Positions 9,158-17,740 of a stretch of 64,000 nucleotides of DNA are shown here, in pieces. Position numbers and translations under genes: made by a program. The DNA comes from Mesorhizobium sp. WSM4306. Its GTDB lineage: Bacteria; Pseudomonadota; Alphaproteobacteria; Rhizobiales; Rhizobiaceae. Numbering within the stretch: the stretch's first letter is position 1; every line of letters begins with the position of its first letter. The stretch covers positions 62,001-126,000 of the forward strand of contig NZ_VFTC01000017.1 in assembly GCF_007003975.1 (NCBI RefSeq), in the 5' to 3' direction. The notes beneath the pieces were generated by a model. That model saw only the letters and a program-made list of their open reading frames with translations. It was not told where the DNA came from and searched no databases.

Positions 9158-9439
9158 TCAGCTGGCGAACAATTCCTTGTAGCCGCTCGTCACCATCCAG
9201 TTCGCACGGTCGAGATGACTACGAAGCGCCTTCCTGGCGCGCTCCGGTTCAAGTGCCGGATCAATGCCGAGGATCAGTTGGGCCATTTCCTCTTCGGGCG
9301 CCTCATCGGCTGAGGCGTCCAGGAGCCTCATATAGATGGTAAAGTGCGCCCTGTCGTAGGCGGTAAGACGGTCAGACCAAGGGACTTCGTCGAGCAGTGT
9401 TGAGCTTTGAGTCCTATCTGTTCCCGTTGATTGATTCAT
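9158..9439 (-). CDS. QseM-like DUF2285 antiactivator, copy 1
   Basis: A 93-residue DUF2285 protein (VPWSDRLTAYDRAHF, YMRLLDASAD, ILGIDPALEPERARKALRSHLDRANWM). In ICEMlSym of Mesorhizobium, the small DUF2285 protein QseM binds TraR and FseA and blocks excision. The frame is open to 9550, but the start at 9439 leaves the operator region free and gives the family length. It is divergent from an Xre gene at 9555, the arrangement known for qseM and qseC. It is about 80 percent identical to copy 2 at 10227 by eye. Function is inferred from family and layout. Confidence 0.75.
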   Translation of the reverse strand: MNQSTGTDRTQSSTLLDEVPWSDRLTAYDRAHFTIYMRLLDASADEAPEEEMAQLILGIDPALEPERARKALRSHLDRANWMVTSGYKELFAS

Positions 9440-9484
9440 GTCTGCCGCGAACCTCGCATGTTGATCGCTGGATCCAAGGCAGAA

Positions 9485-9518
9485 TATCCCAAAATGGGAT
9501 AATCCGAAACGGGGATTA
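9485..9518. promoter_or_regulatory. Double palindromic operator between DUF2285 and Xre genes
   Basis: TATCCCAAAATGGGATA is a perfect palindrome with a 3-base centre (9485-9501). It overlaps a second one, TAATCC-N7-GGATTA (9500-9518). The pair lies between the two divergent starts, as expected for Xre-type operators that switch transcription between both promoters. Confidence 0.7.
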
Positions 9519-9554
9519 GTCGCTGAGCCGGTCTCTACCTGCCGGTTCACCTAA

Positions 9555-9788
9555 ATGCCCAAATCTCTTCGATCTCCCCGCCACCAGCGGTTTCTGGCCC
9601 AGTTGATCTCACTGCGCAATGTCAAAGGGCTGACGCAGGCGCAGGTGGCTGAGAAGCTTGGTCGTCCGCAATCTTTCGTGGCGAAATATGAGGGTGGCGA
9701 ACGGCGTCTCGATGTCATTGAGTTTCTCGACGTAACTGCGGCCCTCGATGCTGATCCGTGTGAGATTCTGTTGAGCCTGCGCACGTAG
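9555..9788 (+). CDS. Xre-family HTH regulator (QseC-like position), copy 1
   Basis: A 77-residue single-domain HTH_3 protein: LRNVKGLTQAQVAEKLGRPQSFVAKYEGGERRLDVIEF covers helices 1-4. It is divergent from the DUF2285 gene and next to two overlapping palindromes, so it probably represses one or both promoters, as QseC does in Mesorhizobium ICEs. Its sequence is clearly different from the Xre protein of the second pair although the two DUF2285 partners are close, which suggests distinct operators. Confidence 0.8.
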   Translation: MPKSLRSPRHQRFLAQLISLRNVKGLTQAQVAEKLGRPQSFVAKYEGGERRLDVIEFLDVTAALDADPCEILLSLRT

Positions 9789-10226
9789 TGGGCGCCCGCG
9801 CCCATCACCGCGCGTGCCGTGTGCCGGTGGGTCGAGCCCCGATTTTCTTGGCTCTGGCGTCTCGACCATTCCGCTGCGCCTCCTAGCGCGTCGTTAGACT
9901 CTCGCAATTCGCTCTGTTTTGTGCCTTTCTCAGCAGGTGGCGCCGCATCCTTCTAGGCCCGCCGCGGCGTCCCGCAACCCTTAGCCAGCTGTGAGCTTTC
10001 AGTAGGTTGTCCATCCGGCCCTTCGGATGCGGTGCGGCTCAGACGGCGGACCCGTTCCTGTCATGATTCGCCGCCGCACCCATTCCTGGGAAGCAGCCAT
10101 TGGCGAGCGGAGGACAAAATGATGAGACAGCGAAGCGCTGGGCCATCCGCGCTGTGGTGATACGTCGATGCATGGCGGTTGCGCGACTTCGTTGCTTGAA
10201 GCGAAGCGACCGCACCGCCCATTTCG
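9789..10226. other. Spacer with solo IS481 end and duplicated segment
   Basis: CCCGCCGCGGCGTCCCGCAACC at about 9958 recurs at about 11009, and CCTTCGGATGCGGT at about 10021 recurs near 11068. Between the first pair, at 9983-10015, lies a terminal inverted repeat of the IS481 type (CAGCTGTGAGCTTTC then AGGTTGTCC) without its element. Confidence 0.55.
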
Positions 10227-10493
10227 TCAACTGGCGAACAAATCCTTGTAGCCGCTCGTCACCACCCAGTTTGCACGGTCGAGATGACTGCGAAGAACGT
10301 TGCGTGCGCGCTCAGGTTCGCGTGCCGGATCAATGCCGAGGATCACTTTGGCCATTTCCTCTTCAGTGGCGTTGTCGGCCGAGGCGTCCAGGAGCCTCAT
10401 ATAGGTTGTAAAGTGGTCCTTGTCGTAGGCTGTAATGCGGTCCGACCAGGGGACCTCGTCGGCGAACGGCGTGTTCGATCTGGGCTGCAACAT
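10227..10493 (-). CDS. QseM-like DUF2285 antiactivator, copy 2
   Basis: An 88-residue DUF2285 protein closely related to copy 1 (VPWSDRITAYDKDHF, MRLLDASADNATEEEMAK, ILGIDPAREPERARNVL). The same end, SGYKDLFAS, closes the protein. It is divergent from the Xre gene at 10603. In the characterised Mesorhizobium system the product lowers TraR and FseA activity. Two copies in 1.5 kb suggest duplication of an ICE control module. Start chosen from the ORF limit, giving the usual length. Confidence 0.75.
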   Translation of the reverse strand: MLQPRSNTPFADEVPWSDRITAYDKDHFTTYMRLLDASADNATEEEMAKVILGIDPAREPERARNVLRSHLDRANWVVTSGYKDLFAS

Positions 10494-10602
10494 CGCTAAT
10501 TCTATCTCCGGCCAATGGACCCGCGAAGCCCTGTGCCTGCTAAATGTGGATTACATATTATAGTTGATAAACTCAAGCCGCCTGATCCGCTGGCTTGCGT
10601 GC

Positions 10603-10821
10603 ATGGATATGCGCAAGTTGGTCGGACGGAATGTGCAGAGGATCAGGCAAAGGAAGCGCCTGACGCAGGAGCAGCTTGCGGAGATTTCCGGGTTCAGTCA
10701 GCAGTACATCAGCGGCTTGGAGAAAGGCCGAAGAAATCCGACAATTATCACGATCTATGAACTGGCATTGGCCCTCGGCGTCAGCCACATGGATCTGGTT
10801 CGGCCCGACAAACAGGCATGA
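10603..10821 (+). CDS. Xre-family HTH regulator (QseC-like position), copy 2
   Basis: About 72 residues from MDMRKLVG. The HTH_3 domain is complete: NVQRIRQRKRLTQEQLAE, then SGFSQQYISGLEKGRRNPT and IYELALALGVS. The open frame reaches back to 10564 but the family usually begins near MRKLVG. It faces the copy 2 DUF2285 gene across about 110 bases, in which only a short ATGT-N5-ACAT palindrome (about 10553) was seen. It likely autoregulates the pair. Confidence 0.75.
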   Translation: MDMRKLVGRNVQRIRQRKRLTQEQLAEISGFSQQYISGLEKGRRNPTIITIYELALALGVSHMDLVRPDKQA

Positions 10822-11298
10822 TACACCCGCCCTCCAAGTAGCTGGCCGCCTGATGGCGCGCGCCGGGTGCTCGTGAACCCAGGCTTTTCTTAGGGTCCCC
10901 CGGCAGCCCCTGCCATTTGGCTCGCCCTGGCCCGGCGCACCCTATTGGACAGTCGGCCGCTGCGGTTTTTGTCAGCCTTTCCTGGGGCGGTCGGCATTGC
11001 CTTTTAGGCCCGCCGCGGCCTCCCGCAACCTTCGCTCTCGCTTCAGGTCCTTCTCTTGGTTACGATCCTTCGGATGCGGTTCGCCTCTTTCAGCGGGCCT
11101 AATCGCTTTCTGCCGCCCACCCCACGGGGACAGCCACGCGAGACTAGTATGGAGCGTTGCGGTTAGCGCACGAACAGCAAAGGAACTGAAAAAACAGGCA
11201 ACTGTCGAAGCATGGCTGAACCAGCCATCGTGTCGGCATCTTGGAGCCGCGTGTTCGCCTTGAGGCCCTGCCGGTAGGATCCCTGCAGTTGAAGTCAT
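10822..11298. other. Spacer with duplicated segment, no gene recognised
   Basis: Contains the second copy of the CCCGCCGCGGC ... CCCGCAACC segment seen at 9958. Open frames here look like shadows. The 3' part leads into the NifA promoter. Confidence 0.4.
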
Positions 11299-11396
11299 TG
11301 TCGGCATTCTGACAACAATGGACATGAACCGCCGAACTATCAAGGCGACCAGGTTGTTGTCTAGCAATGGTTTTCCGAATCGGCACGGCACTTGCG
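11299..11396 (+). promoter_or_regulatory. NifA/sigma-54 promoter of EamA-ligase operon
   Basis: A perfect NifA site, TGTCGGCATTCTGACA (TGT-N10-ACA, 11299-11314), lies 66 bases before CGGCACGGCACTTGCG (11381-11396), which differs from the sigma-54 consensus TGGCACG-N4-TTGC at one base. The start codon of the exporter is 82 bases further on. Confidence 0.8.
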
Positions 11397-11478
11397 TTAC
11401 CAAAAACAAGTACGCCGCGGCACGGATCGCCCAAGAGGCTGAACGACCTGATCTGTTTGACCCTCGCAGCAGGGGTGG

Positions 11479-12423
11479 ATGGCTAACACAAAGGAAACTT
11501 TGAAGGTGGACGTTTTCGAAAGTTCTCCAATACCTGTCAGGAAAACACGGACGCCATCTTTCTCGGTGGATCTAGCCTTGCTGGGAGTCGCATTCGTTTG
11601 GGGGGCGAGCTATCCGGTCGGGAAAGGCGCACTGTTCTACGCGCCGGTTTCGATACTTGTTCTTTATCGCTTCCTGATTACTACGATCATTACGGCAGTG
11701 GCTGCAAGACATGAGATCGCATTGGTCTCCTGGGGCGATTTCATCCGCGGCTTCGCATTGGGAACAATACTTTTTTGCATCTTTATTGCTGAAACTTACG
11801 GCGTTGCATCGACAAGCGCAATGAACACGGCCTTGATCATATCGCTTTGTGTGATTTTCACGCCGAGCATCGACTATGGGCTATCACGGCGACTTCCACC
11901 TACGGGCATTTTGGCAAGTGCTGCCATAGCGTGCATCGGTGTCGGCATTCTCACTGGCGGGATCAGCAGGTTCAGCCCGGGTGACGCGCTTGTCTTGGGG
12001 GCCGCGATTCTGCGAGCGGTTATGGTCGTTTCCACCAAACGCCTTCTGGCCGGCCGGCAGATTTCATCTGCAGCCCTGACGGCCATCCAAGGATCGACGG
12101 TGGCAACACTTACTTTCGTTTTGGCCGTCGCTCAGTTCGGAATTTCAGGCCTTGTTGTGAGGGCCACCCTTCAGTTTTGGGGCGCTGTTGCCTTCCTTGC
12201 ACTCTTCTGCACCCTCGCTGCATTCTACATTCAAAATGCCGCAGTGAGAAAATCCACACCGACACGGGTTGGCTTCTTGATGGGAACAGAACCTTTTTTT
12301 GGTTTCGTTCTAGCGCACCTTCTTCTGAATGAGCCTTTGACAGTACCGAGCTTGATAGGCGCAGGCCTCGTCCTCGCTGCGACGTTTGCTGGCATCTGGT
12401 TTGAGAGCAGGACATCCAAATGA
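11479..12423 (+). CDS. EamA/DMT-family exporter
   Basis: The 314-residue protein has about ten hydrophobic segments in two EamA repeats, beginning LALLGVAFVWGASYPVGKGAL and, in the second half, a GTEPFFGFVLAHLLLNEPL stretch typical of the family. DMT exporters move amino acids or small metabolites out of the cell. GCAGGGGTGG precedes the ATG. The stop overlaps the start of the next gene (ATGA at 12420), so the two are translationally coupled and the exporter probably handles the product of the ligase-dioxygenase. A NifA/sigma-54 promoter lies upstream. Confidence 0.9.
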   Translation: MANTKETLKVDVFESSPIPVRKTRTPSFSVDLALLGVAFVWGASYPVGKGALFYAPVSILVLYRFLITTIITAVAARHEIALVSWGDFIRGFALGTILFCIFIAETYGVASTSAMNTALIISLCVIFTPSIDYGLSRRLPPTGILASAAIACIGVGILTGGISRFSPGDALVLGAAILRAVMVVSTKRLLAGRQISSAALTAIQGSTVATLTFVLAVAQFGISGLVVRATLQFWGAVAFLALFCTLAAFYIQNAAVRKSTPTRVGFLMGTEPFFGFVLAHLLLNEPLTVPSLIGAGLVLAATFAGIWFESRTSK

Positions 12424-14402
12424 ACCCCATCTTGGCTTCCACCAAACCCGCCATCGGCGGCATTTCGAGTTTTGAAGATCTGGAGGCTTTTCCGGACCGA
12501 ACCGCACCAGTTGCAACCATGTTCAGCGGCGGTCTCGACAGCACCTATCTTCTCTACAAGCTGCAAAGCCTTGGCTTTGCGAACATTGAAGCTGTCGCAG
12601 CGGATGTCGGAACGCGCATCGATCAGCCTTTGTTGGAACGGACGGCAGCCATGTTCGGCGCGCGCTTTGTCTGCCTCGAAGGGCGGGATGCCTTTGTCGA
12701 ACAAGGCGTGAAATCAGCCATTCGAGCCCACGCCAAGTACCTTGGCATCTATCCGTTGAGCAGTTCGTTGAGCCGTCCCATAATCGCATCTTTGGTTGTT
12801 AATCATGCTAGGTCAATCAACTCACGGCTGGTTCTTCATACAGCAAACCTTTCTCAAAACAGTCTTCCGCGCCTTAACAATAGCATTAAGCGCTCAGGAT
12901 TTTCCGGCAACTTCGGCAGTCCGTATGAATGCTCTGTGATATCCCGACAACAGAAGACCTCCGACCTGTCCAAGTGTGGAGCGACTTTTGTGGCGGACCG
13001 CACGTGGAGCGCGGACGAAAACCTCTGGTGTCGGGAATTCGAGTCGGGGCCTTTGGAAGATCCCGAGAACTTTTCCATCCCCGAGGAGGCATTTGCTTGG
13101 ACGCGCCACATTCCCGCAGAGCAGCCGGTAGAGATCAAACTCGGGTTTGCAGACGGAAGTCTCGTGTCAATTGATGACCGTGATGTTGCATTGGTCGACG
13201 CAATCCCGTTCCTGAATAACACGGTCGGCAAATTCGGGCACGGCCGCTTTGTCGGGCTTGAACACATCACAACCGGCCAAAAGGTTCTCGAAGTCCGCGA
13301 GGCCCCTGCCGCGGCCATTATCTTCGACGCGCTGCGTCACCTCGAAACCGCTTCTCTTGACGTGGCATCAATCGTTTTGAAGCAAGGGCTTGAGCAAGCC
13401 TGGTCCCAAGAGGCGGTTTCAGGTGCATGGGGCAGTACTATTCACCAGATGTGCGAACGGGCCATTGCATCCGCCCTCGAGGGCGTTAGCGGGAGCGTCA
13501 GCTACATAGTCGATCACACACGCTTTTTACCTCGGTCGATCCGAGCCAGGACGCCGAGATACATTAGGGACCGCGACCTTTGGGAATACCAAGCCGCAAC
13601 CCACATAGCGTTGTCCAAAGCGTTCCGTCCTCGCCAAGTCACCAAAAGGGAGACACCCGTGGAAAACAACGCACCCCAGGCGCCGGCCAACCTCAGTCAA
13701 CAATGCACTGACGGTCTGGTGACAAATGGATGGTGGTTTTCAAAAGGCGAGCGCGCCGAAGCCTGCTTTGGCATCGAAATTGATGCAGCCTGGAAGAACT
13801 TTGCTGACCATTGGAATCGACTTCTTCTCGATGAATACATGCGTGACGGCGGAACATATCGTTACCGGCGCTATAGCGCTTTTGAATATGACGCGACTGA
13901 CGGAATCTTTAGGCTCCTACCCCACGCCCCCTACGAACAATCAAAAAGTGTCAATCATCTGAATGGCGGCTTCAAGCGCCACTTCGAGCCCCTTGAAAAC
14001 TCCTTTATAGACCATCCCGTCTTAGAAAAGATTCTGACAGGTTTCTGCAGAATTCTATGTGAAGCCGCCCGACATGATCGTTGGAATATCAAGATCCATC
14101 CCTACCGGATTGTCGCGCGCGATGGTGTAAATGGCAAACCGGCACCCGAGGGCCTTCACCAGGACGGGGTGGACTTCATTGCTTGCTATATGATTGGGCG
14201 GGTCAACGTCACCGGCGGCATGAGCATGATCACCGACGCCTCAAAGGAGTTCCTCGGCGAGGTCGAAATGAACTCCCCGAATGATTTTGTGATCTGCAAC
14301 GACCGCGAAACCTTTCACGATGTATCGTCGATTGTGGCCGAAAACCTGAAAATGCCGTACGCTTATCGCGACGTCCTTGTGATCGCCTTCGAGAAATTAT
14401 AA
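12420..14402 (+). CDS. ArgG-like ligase fused to 2OG-Fe dioxygenase
   Basis: The 660-residue protein joins two enzymes. Residues about 30-390 resemble argininosuccinate synthase: PP-loop SGGLDS at 36-41, AVAADVG, YPLSSSLSRPIIA, then ADENLWCREFESGPLEDPE and EEAFAWT, and EIKLGFADGS. The usual HGCTGKGNDQVRFE segment is replaced by HTANLSQNSLPRLNN, so the substrate may not be citrulline. Residues about 420-660 match the PF10014-type 2OG-Fe dioxygenases that hydroxylate free amino acids: likely iron ligands H580, D582, H633 and 2OG-binding R650. The gene overlaps the exporter by 4 bases under a NifA/sigma-54 promoter. A hydroxylated, aspartate-linked or guanidino product is possible, but unproven. 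Confidence 0.85.
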   Translation: MNPILASTKPAIGGISSFEDLEAFPDRTAPVATMFSGGLDSTYLLYKLQSLGFANIEAVAADVGTRIDQPLLERTAAMFGARFVCLEGRDAFVEQGVKSAIRAHAKYLGIYPLSSSLSRPIIASLVVNHARSINSRLVLHTANLSQNSLPRLNNSIKRSGFSGNFGSPYECSVISRQQKTSDLSKCGATFVADRTWSADENLWCREFESGPLEDPENFSIPEEAFAWTRHIPAEQPVEIKLGFADGSLVSIDDRDVALVDAIPFLNNTVGKFGHGRFVGLEHITTGQKVLEVREAPAAAIIFDALRHLETASLDVASIVLKQGLEQAWSQEAVSGAWGSTIHQMCERAIASALEGVSGSVSYIVDHTRFLPRSIRARTPRYIRDRDLWEYQAATHIALSKAFRPRQVTKRETPVENNAPQAPANLSQQCTDGLVTNGWWFSKGERAEACFGIEIDAAWKNFADHWNRLLLDEYMRDGGTYRYRRYSAFEYDATDGIFRLLPHAPYEQSKSVNHLNGGFKRHFEPLENSFIDHPVLEKILTGFCRILCEAARHDRWNIKIHPYRIVARDGVNGKPAPEGLHQDGVDFIACYMIGRVNVTGGMSMITDASKEFLGEVEMNSPNDFVICNDRETFHDVSSIVAENLKMPYAYRDVLVIAFEKL

Positions 14403-14623
14403 CGCCCAGCGCGCCGAGAGCATTTTCAACAAGGTTCAATACTGCTTGGTATCCTCTCGGGTGTTCCTGGTGCGGGAACAATGCAGGATTAATTTCTTGC
14501 ATCTAAACACCTAGATAGCAGTTTCGCCTCTCTGGTATGATGGTTTTTGGCCTCGCGGATCTCGCGTAATACGAATGACCGTGGACACCCCCGATCTTCG
14601 CAAGAAAGTGAGAAATTATCCTC

Positions 14624-15243
14624 ATGCTGTCCGACGAGGTGGTCTGCGGCTTCGGAGGCACCGGGAACTGGTTTGGTAGCCAGACATTTGGGATGGAACC
14701 GGACATGCTCTCGATCGCCGGGGGGCTTTCATCCGGTCACCTGCCCATTGGCGGCGTCATTATCTCGACAAGATTTATCAATGCGCCGCTGACGAGGCCC
14801 ACAAGGTCGGCGTGTTCGGTCACGGTTTCACCTACTCCGGTCATCCGGTGATAGCGGCCGTCGCCGCCGAGGCGATCAGGATCTACAGCGAGATCGATTT
14901 CGTGACCCAGGCGCGTCGTCTCGGCGATCACTTGCATGGAGCCCTCGCGGACGCGCTCGGCGACCATCCGCTTGTCGGTGAAGCCCGCGGCCGCGGCTTC
15001 ATCGCGGGGGTTCAGATCGTCGAGGATCGTGCGCCCGTCGCGTCTTCGCGCCCGAGCTGAGGATCGGCGATGTCGAGCGGCGGTGCCGCGAGCACGGCGT
15101 CATGATCCGCAATATGGGAGAAGTGCTTGGAATCTGTCCGCCCTATATAATCACCGAAAGCGAGATCGACCCCTTGGTTGACGGCATTCGTTCTGCACTC
15201 GACGGCGCCGCTGCTGCGAATTCCCGGGTCGGTCGGGTGGCAT
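14624..15243 (+). pseudogene. Class III aminotransferase remnant (C-terminal half)
   Basis: Three frames together give the C-terminal half of a class III aminotransferase: SDEVVCGFGGTGNWFG, SIAGGLSSGHLPIGGV, then GHGFTYSGHPVIAA and GEARGRGFIAGVQIVED, then GICPPYIITESEIDPLVDGI. The N-terminal half is absent and at least two frameshifts are present. The lysine of the Schiff base position is changed (AGG context in SIAGGLSS). It is a paralogue of the intact gene at 4573, not an identical copy. Confidence 0.8.
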
Positions 15244-15354
15244 GAGTTCCAGCATTAAGACCGACTGCTTCACTTCAGTGGATATTATCGAGCAAACGCT
15301 CACCCGAGGGGTGCACTTCATCCGTGTCCGGTACAAAACGTCACCCATGTCTCA

Positions 15355-15603
15355 GGTCGGGCACGCCGCTCGCCAACGACACCGAGTTCGGCCTCGCGGC
15401 CTACTTCTACACCGGCGATCTCGGTCGCGCCTTCCGCGTGATGGAAGGACTGAAGTACCGGCGTCAATGAAGGCCTGATCACCACGCCGGAGGTGCCGTT
15501 CCGCGGCGTCAAGGAATCGGGCCTCGGCAAGGAAGGCGGCCTCCAGGGCATCGTGGATTATCTCGACACCAAACATGTCTGCATCGGCGGTCTCGGCGTC
15601 TAG
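15355..15603 (+). pseudogene. Aldehyde dehydrogenase C-terminal remnant
   Basis: GTPLANDTEFGLAAYFYTGD, FRVMEGLKY and, after a frameshift, VPFRGVKESGLGKEGG ... DYLDTKHVCIGGL form the last 80 residues of a succinate-semialdehyde-type dehydrogenase. It follows the aminotransferase remnant directly, so the two once formed an aminotransferase-dehydrogenase operon. Confidence 0.8.
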
Positions 15604-15656
15604 TGGTTCCCGCCTGACATAGGAGTCCAATCAGAGATTCCCTTTCTGGCCTGCGC

Positions 15657-16335
15657 GTGCGAGTCTGGCGCATGCGCACAGGAAGATCGTTCACCGTTTC
15701 GTCGGCCGATCGCGTCCGTCTGACGGCGCTGATCAGGGATCGCAACGCCCCGCAAAAGCATGTCTGGCGCGCCGAGATAGTGCTTTTGCCCGCCGACGGC
15801 GTCGGCACCGGCGAGGTCATGCGCCGCATCGGCAAGTCGAAGACCGACGTCTGGCGCTGGCAGGAGCGCTTTGCCGCGGAAGGCTGTGACGGGCTGCTGC
15901 GCGACAAGACGCGACAGTGGCGCATTCCGCCGCTCGGTCCCGATGTCGGCGAGCGCGTCGTGGCACTGACGCTTGCCGATCCGCCGGGCGAGAGGACCCA
16001 CTGGACCGCCGACATGATGGCGCAAGCCGCCGCAATCAGCGCCAGCGCCGTCAGGCGCATCTGGAAGGCGCATGGTCTCGCACCCCACCGCTGGCGCCAG
16101 GTTCAAGCTCTCCAATGATCCGAAGTTCGTCGACAAGTTGCGCGCCGTCGTCGGCCTCTATCTCGATGCGCCGGCCCATGCCATCGTTCTGTCGGTCGAT
16201 GAAAAGAGCCAGATCCGGCGCTCGACCGCACCCACCCGGCCTGCCGATGAAGAAGGGGCGGCTCGGTACGATGAGGCACGACTACAAGCGCAACGGCACC
16301 ACCACCCTGTTCGCCGCCCTCAACGTCCACTATTG
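15657..16335 (+). pseudogene. IS630-family transposase remnant
   Basis: The first 150 residues are an IS630 N-terminal HTH region (VWRAEIVLLPADGVGTGEVMRRIGKSKTDVWRWQERF). After a frameshift near 16095 comes LSNDPKFVDKLRAVVGLYLDAP and the first DDE aspartate in LSVDEKSQI, then a second shift before KKGRLGTMRHDYKRNGTTTLFAALNV. It stops abruptly near 16335, so the catalytic C-terminal half is missing. Confidence 0.8.
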
Positions 16336-16416
16336 TCCCGTTGACGAGAATATCATCTTAGTTGCTTGTAAAAATTTGTTCTCCACTTCCGTCTCCATCG
16401 TATCTCAGTCAACGCG

Positions 16417-17088
16417 ATGGAGCAGGAAATGACTACAAACATTGTGAAACTGGAAGAAGGCAGGGCAATCGGCTCTAATCGTGACGTGCCGCTGTCAGAT
16501 CATGAGGCGGAAGCCCTAGGGCATCTTGCGGTGGCGCTGAGTGGCATTTCGACGACCATTCGGTCCGCCGCCTACAAACACGCGCTAAACTCTAGTCACG
16601 CGATGAAGCCCCTAAAGGAGACGGAGGACGCGCTTACCGACTACGACGCCTTGGCGAGGGCGGCGGGCCGAAAGCAGCCGAAAGCGGCGGAGGAGGACGA
16701 CAGGAAGGGGGACGCCCTAGCGAGAGAGGCCGCCGCACAGGTCAGCAGGGTCGATCAGACCCGATCTTCCCGCTGGAGCAGACCGCGAAGGGTACCGGTG
16801 GCATCAACGGACTACGTTCGGCAGGTGGTCATGGCAGATAGTCAGCTTGGAGCAGTGTCGGCACTGGTAAACGCGCGGCGAGTGGCTCCAGAACGCTTCC
16901 ATGCTTCTGTTCCCAGTGTAGATAATAATCCGGATGCTCCGCTTCTGACCTCTTTTTCGGACTATCTGAGCAGGGTGTGCGGACTGGAGTCAAAGTCCCG
17001 CGAAGGCGTTCTCCTGGGCAGCCGCCGCTTTCTGGATTGGTTCCATCACCACCATTCCCGGCCAAGCCCTCGGCGCGTTGACGGCTGA
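16417..17088 (+). CDS. Hypothetical protein fused to recombinase N-terminus
   Basis: The 223-residue frame has two unlike parts. The first 125 residues (start possibly MTTNIV at 16432) are hydrophilic and not recognised. From about residue 170 the text SFSDYLSRVCGLESKSREGVLLGSRRFLDWF is the SAM-like N-terminal domain of a tyrosine recombinase. The recombinase frame is then lost. The junction suggests a recombination event; whether the chimera is expressed is unknown. Confidence 0.4.
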   Translation: MEQEMTTNIVKLEEGRAIGSNRDVPLSDHEAEALGHLAVALSGISTTIRSAAYKHALNSSHAMKPLKETEDALTDYDALARAAGRKQPKAAEEDDRKGDALAREAAAQVSRVDQTRSSRWSRPRRVPVASTDYVRQVVMADSQLGAVSALVNARRVAPERFHASVPSVDNNPDAPLLTSFSDYLSRVCGLESKSREGVLLGSRRFLDWFHHHHSRPSPRRVDG

Positions 17089-17235
17089 GCATGTCCTTGC
17101 CGCTGTCGAACATCGGCTGTCACTATCGGCGACCTCCGGTACCCGCACCGGCAGCAACTTCTCACATCGTATTGGGCTGGCCACCACGACCAGAATCTCG
17201 CGCGCGTCGTCCCCAGGACGCCCCACTGGCGTTTG
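16930..17235 (+). pseudogene. Tyrosine recombinase N-terminal fragment
   Basis: Joining frames gives LLTSFSDYLSRVCGLESK, LDWFHHHHPGQALGALTAE, HVLAAVEHRLSLSATSGTRT, then VPRTPHWRLAHL, the core-binding domain of a transposon-type tyrosine recombinase. At least three frameshifts and loss of the catalytic domain make it a relic. Confidence 0.65.
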
Positions 17236-17433
17236 GCTCATCTAACCCTCGAACTCGGCTACGGCCCGTCGACGGTCTTCTTCACATGGGTCGGATTCGA
17301 CGAAATGGACGAGGTCACAGGCGACGGCCATGCTGAACTGCTCGACGACGGCTCCATCGACATCACCTTCTATCACAACGGCGACGAGGCAATCCTCAAG
17401 GCCAAACGGGACACTTCTTCAACGGCCTGCTAG
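17233..17433 (+). CDS. Small acidic hypothetical protein
   Basis: A 66-residue frame rich in Asp/Glu (WVGFDEMDEVTGDGHAEL, DDGSIDITFYHNGDEAILKAK). The composition looks like a real protein, not a shadow, and begins where the recombinase fragment ends, so its own N-terminus may be lost. No function can be given. Confidence 0.4.
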   Translation: MAHLTLELGYGPSTVFFTWVGFDEMDEVTGDGHAELLDDGSIDITFYHNGDEAILKAKRDTSSTAC

Positions 17434-17674
17434 GAGATCCGTGTTCGCCTTGCGCTGACAAAGAAGCTCACACATGACGTCCGGGAGACGATGCTGGCAA
17501 ATGGTCTGGCTGAAGCATTCCACCCACAATACCAAAGCCCGTCCCGATCCAAAGCGCTTCTAAGCACTCCACCTCAGGCGCAAGGCCGGTTGGCCAGTGC
17601 ATCTTCTTGGTCCGCCGGAAGAGAACCCCGCCCGACAATAGCTTCATGAGGTCTTGCGCTGCAGTGTCGACCGT

Positions 17675-17699
17675 AAAAAAGGGCGCGCGAGGCGCCCTT
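17675..17699 (-). terminator. Rho-independent terminator after ompW-like gene
   Basis: On the reverse strand AAGGGCGC-N5-GCGCCCTT forms a perfect 8-bp stem followed by a run of T (17675-17680). It lies about 45 bases after the OmpW-like stop. Confidence 0.75.
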
Positions 17700-17740
17700 C
17701 ATTTAAACCGGCAGTCGGGAAGCAGACTTCACTCTGATAT

